In this document: piece after piece, positions 1 to 6,062 of the stretch | Layout: every line of letters starts with the position of its first letter | How positions within the stretch are numbered: the first letter of the stretch is position 1 | Assembly: GCA_945787625.1 (NCBI GenBank) | Contig: CALZJL010000078.1 | Span: 1-6,116 of the forward strand | Direction: 5' to 3' | DNA: 6,116 nt | DNA from: an uncultured Prevotellaceae bacterium | Lineage (GTDB): Bacteria > Bacteroidota > Bacteroidia > Bacteroidales > Bacteroidaceae | Notes under the pieces: generated by a model | What the model was told of the DNA's origin: nothing | Databases searched by the model: none | The model's input: the letters and a program-made list of their open reading frames with translations, nothing else | Position numbers and translations under genes: made by a program

Positions 1-63
1 TAATATTAAAGTCAAGATTAATGTTGGATTCTTTTGCTTTATGAGAGAAATATCTCAGCCCTT

Positions 64-1947
64 TTACCAACTATGTGATCCTCCTCCGCCAAAACCTCCT
101 CCTGAGAAGCCTCCTATACTGCCTCTTGATGCTGAAGCCTTGCTCTCTGCTGCCATCTCTGCTGCTTGCTCATTGATTACGCTATCTCGCATCTTTGAAG
201 AATATAGTATGTGTGGGTTCATCATGTGAGCGAAGGTCTTGGGCGAGTTGTCATTGCTCTTATACCAGTCCGGCATGGAATCTAGCATAGGGGCAAACTT
301 GCTAATCCACTTGTCTGAAAGTCCAAATGCTATGGCGTATGGAAGTATGTCGAAGAAGTAGTTCTCATGCTCAGCAGACAGTGAGTCGAGCATAGGTTTC
401 TCTGACTTTTCTATAAACTCCTTAAAGCCGAGAATCTGTCCTATCATCGTCAGTCGAGTCTTGCTGATGCTGCGTAGGCGGAAGAGCATGACGCTCGCAA
501 TTAGCGCAAAAGGATAAGTAATAAGCATAGTGCTTTGCATGAGTGGGGTGAGGTGTACTTCGATATCATTATTCATGCTGTACCATAATACATATTGGAC
601 ACACATGCAGATTAGGTACAGTATGACAAGTAATATGGCTCTGAACTGCGACATAAACTCCCTGTCCCATAGGAATAGGGATAGGATTCCGATGGGTAGG
701 AACAAACAAGTTATCCCCAAACCATACAGTAATACCATATCGCATTTTGTAATGTCTGCCGCACAGAAACCCAAGAAGCATGTCACTCCTGCTGCCAACC
801 ACAATAACAGCCAGGGTGAATACTTATCAGCCATACCCTTGTTGGCATTCTTGATTTCTGCCTCCAGCTTGAGCCATGTCTTTGCAAAATACTTTGTCGG
901 TTTCTTAGTATCAAAGGTGTCACTTTTGGCAAACATGGCATCAAATAGCAATCTCTGATACAAGGGGCTCTCATCAGAGATTTCCTTCTTCTTGTGGAGT
1001 ATGGGGTGACCTGTGGTGGTGTCTATGTCGAGCAGACCACGATGAGCAAAATAGGGTATCAGGGAGATGATATCCTGACTGTCTACGGTAGTGTCGTAGA
1101 TATAGCCTAAATCTGCACTCGAACGCCCTTTGGGCGGCCAGCATTCTACGACTTTGATGAATCTGTTGTGCTGGCGCATCTCTCGTACTATGACAGCGAT
1201 ACACATCAGGATAGTCGTGACAAACAAAATCATCCACCATGCTATCCCCATGCCTACATCAGAACTGTTGAAATACCCCTCAGGCAAAGGCATAAAGACT
1301 GTCACTGCTTCATGAGGATTAAGTCCTGTGATCTCTCCGCATATCATAGAGTCTGTCACTACGGTCAATGCCTCGTTGTGTACACGATCGCTACCCAGTT
1401 TGCCGTAGAACAATCGCAAAGAGTCAAGTGAGCTTTGCGGTACGGGCTCGTCAAACCTTATACAAAATCTAAAAGTGTCAGTTTCAGCCTCATGATACGC
1501 ACCGAGTAGCGAATAGTAGAAAATATCCCCACATGGAGTGCGGTCATCCTTCAGGTGATGAACGTATGACAACTCGTACTTTTTCTCTCCTGTGATAAGT
1601 CGGTCCTTGTCTCCTATACGCAGGGAAAGCATGTGGTCATGCTCCGAGATGTTGAATTTGTCGCTTACGTAGATGTCGCTATAGTCTGTATCGTAACACA
1701 TCAGTCGCTCTACCACGCCTCCATGTCCGTCGGGCAATAAACGTCTCACATAGGATTGTGCAGGCAAGTCGCGTACTATGCCATGTCTTGGTAAGTTAAA
1801 CTCGACGTTGGTCTTCTCATTCACTCGCATAGTACCCGTGCGTCCTACACCAATTTCTACATCATACATGCAGTATTTGTAGGCTTCTGCGTTAGCACTC
1901 ATACTGCATACAATGGTAAGAAGTAAACAAAATAAGTTACGAAGCAT
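64..1947 (-). CDS. DUF2207 family membrane protein with signal peptide and Gly-rich tail
   Basis: 627-residue protein of unknown function. Residues 1-20 look like a signal peptide (hydrophobic LFCLLLTIVC, likely cut after SANA). Residues 21 to about 230 are a predicted extracytoplasmic domain. One membrane helix follows at about 235-254. A soluble stretch at about 258-375 contains PPKGRSSADLGYIYD (271-285), which resembles the proline-rich winged-helix start seen in DUF2207 proteins. Four further helices follow at about 378-396, 403-426, 437-456 and 469-489. The segment LGFKEFIEKSEK...LPYAIAFGLSDKW (507-547) is the most family-typical part, and the tail SGGGFGGGGSHSW is also typical. The start at 1947 places the signal peptide exactly at the N-terminus. 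It is the last gene of the minus-strand cluster, 36 nt after the NAD(P)H-hydrate dehydratase. The family assignment comes from recalled family features; no catalytic role is known to me. Confidence 0.85.
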   Translation of the reverse strand: MLRNLFCLLLTIVCSMSANAEAYKYCMYDVEIGVGRTGTMRVNEKTNVEFNLPRHGIVRDLPAQSYVRRLLPDGHGGVVERLMCYDTDYSDIYVSDKFNISEHDHMLSLRIGDKDRLITGEKKYELSYVHHLKDDRTPCGDIFYYSLLGAYHEAETDTFRFCIRFDEPVPQSSLDSLRLFYGKLGSDRVHNEALTVVTDSMICGEITGLNPHEAVTVFMPLPEGYFNSSDVGMGIAWWMILFVTTILMCIAVIVREMRQHNRFIKVVECWPPKGRSSADLGYIYDTTVDSQDIISLIPYFAHRGLLDIDTTTGHPILHKKKEISDESPLYQRLLFDAMFAKSDTFDTKKPTKYFAKTWLKLEAEIKNANKGMADKYSPWLLLWLAAGVTCFLGFCAADITKCDMVLLYGLGITCLFLPIGILSLFLWDREFMSQFRAILLVILYLICMCVQYVLWYSMNNDIEVHLTPLMQSTMLITYPFALIASVMLFRLRSISKTRLTMIGQILGFKEFIEKSEKPMLDSLSAEHENYFFDILPYAIAFGLSDKWISKFAPMLDSMPDWYKSNDNSPKTFAHMMNPHILYSSKMRDSVINEQAAEMAAESKASASRGSIGGFSGGGFGGGGSHSW

Positions 1948-1967
1948 ACATTCTAACTATTATAGGT

Positions 1968-1999
1968 TAAAGTTAACAAGCTATTAAATTCTATTGAAA
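1968..1999 (-). promoter_or_regulatory. possible degenerate internal promoter before the DUF2207 gene
   Basis: On the minus strand TAACTTTA (1975-1968) is one base off the Bacteroidetes -7 box TAnnTTTG. TTTC (1999-1996), one base off the TTTG -33 box, lies exactly 20 nt upstream, inside the end of the preceding gene. The -7 box ends 20 nt before the start codon at 1947. Both boxes carry a mismatch, so this is a weak candidate. Confidence 0.3.
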
Positions 2000-2799
2000 G
2001 CCAATCCAACATGAGAAATGACATCAGAAGGTAGAAGAGACTCGTGGCTTTGATTTTGTTCCAAAGCAATGTCGGCAGCATAGGCATGAAGCCATACCCC
2101 CATACATGCAGCATGGAGAGGATTGTAATGTTGTGACAAGAGCGCAAGGATAATGCCTGTGAGCACATCGCCCGAGCCTCCTACAGCCATGCCAGGGTTG
2201 CCATGAAGAGAATTCATATATTTGCCATGCGCTGAATATATCTCTGTGTGATATCCTTTCAAGACAACGATGACGCCAAACTTATCCACCAAAGACTGAG
2301 CATCACCACCGAGTCGTTTCATTTCACCAGGGTGAGGAGTCAATATAGAGCCGCGAGGCACGAGAGAAAGCCATTCGGGGTGCAATGCCAGGATATTAAG
2401 AGCGTCAGCATCGACTACCAAGGGCAAGTCATTGTCAAGCAAGAGTTGATGCAGAGCATTGTGCGTGTCTTGGTGTAGCCCCAAGCCTGGCCCAATCCCG
2501 ATGACCTCGGTGTCATGCGGTACGACAATCTTCGTATGGTGAGTGTCGCAGATATCACATTCGCATTTGGCCTCAGGTATGCCAAGCTGCATGATACCAT
2601 AGCCACATGAGGGTACGCGTGTAGTGAGCAATCCCACACCGCTGCGCATACATGCTCTCGCAGACAGAAGTGCCGCCCCCATCATGCCATGACTGCCAGC
2701 CACGAGTAGGGCACGACCATAGTCTCCTTTGTGAGTATCAGCCAGGCGAGGTTTATACCACGAAGCAACGAGAGCGTCAGTAATGATAGTATCAGACAT
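1984..2799 (-). CDS. nnrD: ADP/ATP-dependent NAD(P)H-hydrate dehydratase, stand-alone
   Basis: 271 residues, YjeF C-terminal (carbohydrate kinase-like) family. These enzymes use ADP or ATP to dehydrate S-NADHX and S-NADPHX, repairing damaged nicotinamide cofactors in the cytoplasm. Visible motifs, numbered from the chosen start: HKGDYGRALLVAGS (23-36), SGVGLLTT (53-60), IPEA (74-77), GIGPGLG (101-107), DADALN (130-135), LTPHPGEMKRL (153-163), VLKG (179-182) and GNPGMAVGGSGDVLTG (200-215), whose Asp211 is the expected catalytic base. SLLPSDVI (254-261) closes the fold. An ATG at 2832 would add 11 residues and overlap the upstream gene by 26 nt; the ATG at 2799 begins 7 nt after that gene's stop and gives a normal N-terminus. 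The NnrE epimerase domain, often fused in front of this domain in bacteria, is absent. The helix after LTPHPGEMKRL seems shorter than usual, and C79, C81 and C84 form an unusual Cys cluster. Confidence 0.93.
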   Translation of the reverse strand: MSDTIITDALVASWYKPRLADTHKGDYGRALLVAGSHGMMGAALLSARACMRSGVGLLTTRVPSCGYGIMQLGIPEAKCECDICDTHHTKIVVPHDTEVIGIGPGLGLHQDTHNALHQLLLDNDLPLVVDADALNILALHPEWLSLVPRGSILTPHPGEMKRLGGDAQSLVDKFGVIVVLKGYHTEIYSAHGKYMNSLHGNPGMAVGGSGDVLTGIILALLSQHYNPLHAACMGVWLHAYAADIALEQNQSHESLLPSDVISHVGLAFNRI

Positions 2800-2806
2800 G
2801 CAAGGA

Positions 2807-3418
2807 TCAGATAAGTAACAGCAAAACCACACTCCAATGTGCTATGGAGCCAAGTAGCACGAAGATATGCCATATAGCATGGAAACCCTTCTTGTGGTCG
2901 TTGGAGAAGAAATATGTCCCTGCGCTATACATGATACCCTCTGTGAGCAGCAGTACAAGCATCGGAACAGTCAACTTCTGGATAATCTGCGGAGCTATCA
3001 ATACTGCACTCCAGCCCATTATCAAGTATATGGCCAATGAGAGCCGCGGATACTTGCCAAAAGCAACAATCTTGTAGATAGTGCCACCTATCACCGCAGC
3101 CCATTGCAAGGCAAACATCAGCCACCCTGTCCAGCCCCCTATGACCCCCACGCAGAGAGGCGTGTACGAACAGGCAATCATCACATATATGCTGATATGG
3201 TCGCAACGACGTAGAATATCCTTGACTTTCCCTGGTTTCACCCAATGATAGAGCGAACTCGACAGATACATCAAAAACATTCCTGCGACGAAAAACAACA
3301 CTCCGAATGCCATTTCCCACCCACGATGTACGGCAGGCCATGCCATCCATATTGATGAGAGAGCAAATGCTGTCCCAATGAGGTGAGTCACAGTATTACC
3401 CTTTTCGTATATCATCAT
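2807..3418 (-). CDS. haemolysin III / PAQR family seven-helix membrane protein
   Basis: 203 residues, the usual length for bacterial haemolysin III (YqfA/TrhA-type) proteins in the PAQR superfamily, which also includes adiponectin receptors. Seven hydrophobic segments can be placed at about 12-31, 35-55, 73-93, 97-117, 124-143, 151-171 and 180-202. The family's putative metal-site and catalytic residues are present: SSSLYH (53-58), DHISIYVMIACSYTP (73-87; Asp73, His74) and HAIWH (180-184; His180, His184). Known members have been linked to membrane fluidity or lipid homeostasis; the haemolysin name is historical and does not show toxin activity. The ATG at 3418 overlaps the stop of the TSCPD gene as ATGA, which points to translational coupling. 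A second ATG immediately follows (3415), so the start may differ by one codon. The nnrD start lies 7 nt downstream. Confidence 0.93.
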   Translation of the reverse strand: MMIYEKGNTVTHLIGTAFALSSIWMAWPAVHRGWEMAFGVLFFVAGMFLMYLSSSLYHWVKPGKVKDILRRCDHISIYVMIACSYTPLCVGVIGGWTGWLMFALQWAAVIGGTIYKIVAFGKYPRLSLAIYLIMGWSAVLIAPQIIQKLTVPMLVLLLTEGIMYSAGTYFFSNDHKKGFHAIWHIFVLLGSIAHWSVVLLLLI

Positions 3419-3660
3419 AGCATCCCTTTAAGAGCCTTAGCCAATTGGTCAGGACAAGACGTAGTTTTAAGTCCGCAACGCACACCTTCAAGACGTGCGA
3501 TAACATCCTCACGTCGCATGCCGCGCACCAATTGTGATATGCCAAGCAAGTTGCCAGGACAGCCCCCGACAAACTCTACGCTCTGAATAATGTCTTTGTC
3601 ACATACGATTCTAATCTCTTTGCTACAAGTGCCAGTAGTCTTATAAACAGATGTTTCCAT
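3415..3660 (-). CDS. TSCPD domain protein, small four-Cys family (TIGR03905-like)
   Basis: 81-residue uncharacterised protein. Four cysteines stand in family-typical places: C12 in TTGTCSKEI, C34 in GGCPGNLLGI, and C62 and C69 in RCGLKTTSCPDQL, the last containing the TSCPD signature (67-71 is TSCPD exactly). The TSCPD domain is also known from the C-terminal region of B12-dependent (class II) ribonucleotide reductases. The spacing of the Cys residues suggests metal binding or redox chemistry, but this is inference. There is no signal peptide or membrane helix, so it is probably cytoplasmic. It lies 47 nt downstream of the symporter and its stop overlaps the start of the haemolysin III gene by 4 nt. 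I see no TAnnTTTG box in the 47-nt gap, so it is probably transcribed from the symporter promoter. Confidence 0.9.
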   Translation of the reverse strand: METSVYKTTGTCSKEIRIVCDKDIIQSVEFVGGCPGNLLGISQLVRGMRREDVIARLEGVRCGLKTTSCPDQLAKALKGML

Positions 3661-3707
3661 TTGATATATTAAATAAATACTTTATTGTCAGTTATCTGAA
3701 AGAAATA

Positions 3708-4871
3708 TCACTTTGCGACCTTATTTACCACTAAAGCAATAGCGCCGTCACCAGTCACATTGCATGCAGTACCGAAGCTGTCCATCGTGATATATAAGGT
3801 AATCATCAATGCCTGATCACTCGCGTCAAAGCCCAGGCTACTATGCAAAATACCCAGTGCAGCCATTATTGCTCCGCCCGGTACGCCTGGGGCAGCAACC
3901 ATCGTCACACCCAGCAAACAGATAAATCCTACGAACTGCGACAATACGATAGCATCACCCTTCATTATCATCAGAGCAATAGCGCATGCCACAATCTTGA
4001 GCATACTGCCACTGAGGTGTATCGTGGCACACAGAGGTATTACAAACCCCGCAATCTCATCGCGTACTCCATTCTTGACAGTCTGCTTGAGAGTGACAGG
4101 GATAGTGGCAGCACTTGATTGCGTGCCCAACGCAGTAAAGTAAGCAGGCATCATCGTGACGAGAGCCTTGAGAGGATTGCGTCGCCCGATTGAGCCCCCA
4201 ATCAAGAATAGCAACAACAACCATACGATGTGCATGGCAAAGATAATACCTATAATCTTGATAAACACCGAAAGAATACCAAAGACCTCACCCTTGGCTG
4301 TCATATTCATAAAAATACCGAATATGTAAATGGGCAGTAGCGGAATAATGACAGATTCGATAGTGCCCGTGATGATGTCGCGAAAATCAATAGCCACAGC
4401 CTTTAGTGTACTGCCCTTGATATAACTGATGCCCAAGCCCATGACAAAGGCCAAGATTAATGCCGTCATCACGTTCATCAGAGGCGGTATGTCTACCGTA
4501 AAATACGGCGCAATATCAGTTTTGGTAGCAATGTCATCTATCGCAGACATCTGCTCTATAAAGTAAGGAAAGCTGATAGATGATATAGCGTAAGAGCCAA
4601 GCCCCGCAATGATGGTGCTCCCATAAGCCAAAGCAACGGTGGCAAGGAGCAAGTTTCGGGCCTTAGTGCCAATCTCACATATACTTGGCGTGACGAGTCC
4701 TACAATAATCAGCGGTATACTAAAACCTAAAAACTCGCTGAAGATATCGTTGAATGTGACAAAGAGTCTCACAAACCATATTGGCAACACCGTACCCATA
4801 GTGATACCTAAAATGATAGCTAAGACAATACGAGCAAGTATGCTCCTGCGCAGATGATTGTAGATATGCAT
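3708..4871 (-). CDS. DAACS-family dicarboxylate/amino acid:cation symporter
   Basis: 387 residues, hydrophobic throughout, with the glutamate-transporter (GltPh-like) fold. Family marks: the HP1 loop GTQSSAATIPVT (249-260); TM7 PLCATIHLSGS (279-289); the HP2 loop APGVPGGAI (327-335); and TM8 MDSFGTACNVTGD (363-375). By motif alignment Asp364, Thr368, Asn371 and Asp375 match GltPh Asp394, Thr398, Asn401 and Asp405. Gly367 replaces the Arg397 that binds the side-chain carboxylate of acidic substrates, and HLS replaces NMD of the NMDGT motif, which provides sodium ligands. Uptake of acidic amino acids is therefore doubtful; a neutral amino acid or another small carboxylate is possible. It is somewhat shorter than typical members (about 400-430). 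The ATG at 4871 follows a well-formed promoter and leaves a very short leader. First gene of the minus-strand cluster. Confidence 0.92.
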   Translation of the reverse strand: MHIYNHLRRSILARIVLAIILGITMGTVLPIWFVRLFVTFNDIFSEFLGFSIPLIIVGLVTPSICEIGTKARNLLLATVALAYGSTIIAGLGSYAISSISFPYFIEQMSAIDDIATKTDIAPYFTVDIPPLMNVMTALILAFVMGLGISYIKGSTLKAVAIDFRDIITGTIESVIIPLLPIYIFGIFMNMTAKGEVFGILSVFIKIIGIIFAMHIVWLLLLFLIGGSIGRRNPLKALVTMMPAYFTALGTQSSAATIPVTLKQTVKNGVRDEIAGFVIPLCATIHLSGSMLKIVACAIALMIMKGDAIVLSQFVGFICLLGVTMVAAPGVPGGAIMAALGILHSSLGFDASDQALMITLYITMDSFGTACNVTGDGAIALVVNKVAK

Positions 4872-4888
4872 GAAATACTATTTTTGTG

Positions 4889-4920
4889 CAAAGTTATGAA
4901 TAAGAGACATTAAAAGCAAA
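4889..4920 (-). promoter_or_regulatory. Bacteroidetes-type promoter of the symporter operon
   Basis: On the minus strand TTTG (4920-4917), 20 nt, then TAACTTTG (4896-4889): an exact match to the Bacteroidetes consensus TTTG-N19-21-TAnnTTTG. Transcription should start a few bases downstream, near 4881-4886, leaving a leader of roughly 10-15 nt before the ATG at 4871. Confidence 0.85.
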
Positions 4921-4928
4921 TATATTTG
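4917..4928. repeat. 12-nt perfect palindrome over the symporter -33 box
   Basis: CAAATATATTTG is self-complementary and contains the minus-strand -33 TTTG (4920-4917). It may be an operator, but short AT-rich palindromes also occur by chance. Confidence 0.4.
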
Positions 4929-4992
4929 TGGGTATTTAGTTTTTTTATTTTTTTGACAAGCCGAGTTAAATTAGTTCCCTAAGTAGCATGCG

Positions 4993-5016
4993 TCCTCTCA
5001 CTTATTCGTAACTCTG
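4993..5016 (+). repeat. direct repeat, copy 1 (degenerate promoter copy)
   Basis: Positions 4993-5013 are identical to 5089-5109 (21 nt); extended to 24 nt (4993-5016 versus 5089-5112) there is one mismatch. The mismatch changes the -7 box TAACTTTG to TAACTCTG (5009-5016), and there is no TTTG 20 nt upstream, so this copy looks inactive as a promoter. Confidence 0.85.
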
Positions 5017-5053
5017 ACCTACGCTTCACTACGGTCGAAGTTCCTTTCGTTCG

Positions 5054-5091
5054 GGAAAAGCAAATAAAAACAAATTTTCATTTGCTTTTCC
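5054..5091. repeat. perfect 12-bp inverted repeat with 14-nt loop at the dapA -33 box
   Basis: Left arm GGAAAAGCAAAT (5054-5065) and right arm ATTTGCTTTTCC (5080-5091) are exact reverse complements. The right arm contains the dapA -33 TTTG (5081-5084). No T-run follows on either strand and no gene ends here (the region is divergent), so a terminator is unlikely. An operator or a structural part of a dispersed repeat fits better. Confidence 0.8.
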
Positions 5092-5112
5092 TCTCACTTA
5101 TTCGTAACTTTG
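5081..5112 (+). promoter_or_regulatory. Bacteroidetes-type promoter of dapA
   Basis: TTTG (5081-5084), 20 nt, then TAACTTTG (5105-5112), a perfect consensus match. Transcription should begin near 5115-5120, giving a leader of about 25 nt to the ATG at 5143. This also rules out the upstream in-frame TTG at 5110, which lies inside the -7 box. Confidence 0.88.
5089..5112 (+). repeat. direct repeat, copy 2 (overlaps the dapA promoter)
   Basis: Second copy of the 21/24-nt repeat, 96 nt downstream of copy 1. It ends with the intact -7 box TAACTTTG. The 72 nt between the two copies hold the 12-bp inverted repeat and several short inverted pieces (for example CTTC at 5024-5027 with GAAG at 5037-5040). 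Confidence 0.85.
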
Positions 5113-5142
5113 CAGAGTTTTATAAAGGAAACATATATTTTT

Positions 5143-6036
5143 ATGGCACAAAATAAGTTCAGAGGACTGGGCGTTGCTCTCATTACTCCCTTCAACCATG
5201 ATGGTAGTGTCGATTGGGATGCCCTCTATAGATTAGTGGAATATCATATCACACGTGGAGTAGACTTTTTCTGCGTGATGGGAACTACTGCCGAGACACC
5301 AACTCTCACCCAAGAAGAGAAACAGCGCATCAAACATGATGTTATAGAGCGCGTAGCAGGCAGGGTGCCCATTCTGCTCGGTTGTGGAGGCAATAGTACC
5401 GCGAGTGTGGTGAGCGAGCTCAAACACGGAGACTTTGACGGTGTGGATGGTATACTGAGTGTATGCCCCTATTACAATAAACCGAGCCAGGAAGGTCTGT
5501 ATCAACACTTCAAAGCCATAGCTGAGGCGAGTCCAGTACCAGTGGTGCTCTACAACGTACCAGGGCGTACAGGAGTGAATATGACAGCCGAGACCACATT
5601 ACGCCTTGCCCGCGATTTTGAAAACGTCGTAGCTATCAAGGAAGCCAGTGGCAATATCACCCAGATGGACGATATCATCAAGAACAAGCCAAAGAACTTT
5701 GATGTCATAAGCGGAGATGACGGAATCACATTTCCTTTGCTCACACTTGGGGCCGTAGGTGTGATATCGGTCATAGGCAATGCCCTCCCGCAAGAGTTCA
5801 GTCGCATGGTGCGCCTTGCGCTACGTGGCGAATACGATCAGGCTCTCAGCATACACCATCGCTTCACAGAGCTGTTCAAGTTGCTCTTTGTAGACGGTAA
5901 TCCTGCAGGAGTGAAGGCTCTGCTCAGCGAAATGGGACTGATACAGAATGAGCTGCGTCTGCCCTTAGTGCCAGCAAGACTTGGCACGGAGAAACGAATT
6001 AGTGAGATAGTGAGAGAACTTGGCTTGAAGCTATAA
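5143..6036 (+). CDS. dapA: 4-hydroxy-tetrahydrodipicolinate synthase
   Basis: 297 residues, the normal length for DapA. It condenses pyruvate with aspartate 4-semialdehyde, the first committed step to diaminopimelate and lysine, in the cytoplasm. A TIM barrel of the class I aldolase type is indicated by GLGVALITPF (8-17), GTTAETPTL (47-55; the common form is GTTGES), CPYYNKPSQEGLYQHF (108-123; Tyr110/Tyr111), LYNVPGRTG (136-144; Tyr137 and Arg142, matching E. coli Tyr133 and Arg138) and VAIKEASG (163-170), in which Lys166 is the Schiff-base lysine. ISGDD (189-193) and the C-terminal helical region are present. The ATG at 5143 gives the standard N-terminus; an in-frame TTG at 5110 lies within the promoter -7 box and cannot be the start of the main transcript. 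The gene is divergent from the symporter operon and has its own strong promoter. Related N-acetylneuraminate lyases are less likely given the match of the DapA residues. Confidence 0.97.
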   Translation: MAQNKFRGLGVALITPFNHDGSVDWDALYRLVEYHITRGVDFFCVMGTTAETPTLTQEEKQRIKHDVIERVAGRVPILLGCGGNSTASVVSELKHGDFDGVDGILSVCPYYNKPSQEGLYQHFKAIAEASPVPVVLYNVPGRTGVNMTAETTLRLARDFENVVAIKEASGNITQMDDIIKNKPKNFDVISGDDGITFPLLTLGAVGVISVIGNALPQEFSRMVRLALRGEYDQALSIHHRFTELFKLLFVDGNPAGVKALLSEMGLIQNELRLPLVPARLGTEKRISEIVRELGLKL

Positions 6037-6062
6037 ACATCACAAATAAACTTTTGGTACAT

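Noticed and set aside
42..57. TGAGA/TCTCA hairpin downstream of the DUF2207 gene as a terminator
   Set aside because: The stem is only 5 bp with a 6-nt loop and no T-run follows on the minus strand, so it is too weak to call.
530..958. 142-codon plus-strand open frame
   Set aside because: It lies antisense within the DUF2207 gene, shows no family motifs, and is explained as a shadow of the minus-strand gene.
2807..3418. Haemolysin III as a toxin or virulence gene
   Set aside because: The family name is historical; the sequence shows an ordinary seven-helix PAQR protein widespread in non-pathogens.
3672..3699. Hairpins AATAAA/TTTATT and TCAG/CTGA between the symporter and the TSCPD gene as a terminator
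   Set aside because: The stems are 6 bp of pure A-T and 4 bp respectively, without a GC-rich base. In this AT-rich gap they are expected by chance.
4939..4957. T-rich tracts on the plus strand as an intrinsic terminator
   Set aside because: No GC-rich stem precedes them and no plus-strand gene ends here; the region is between divergent promoters.
5110..5142. In-frame TTG at 5110 as the dapA start
   Set aside because: It lies in the -7 box of the promoter, upstream of the predicted transcript start, and the 11 extra residues are not typical of DapA.
6049..6056. AACTTTTG as a separate promoter for the downstream partial gene
   Set aside because: It mismatches the -7 consensus in the first base and has no TTTG 20 nt upstream; cotranscription with dapA is simpler.
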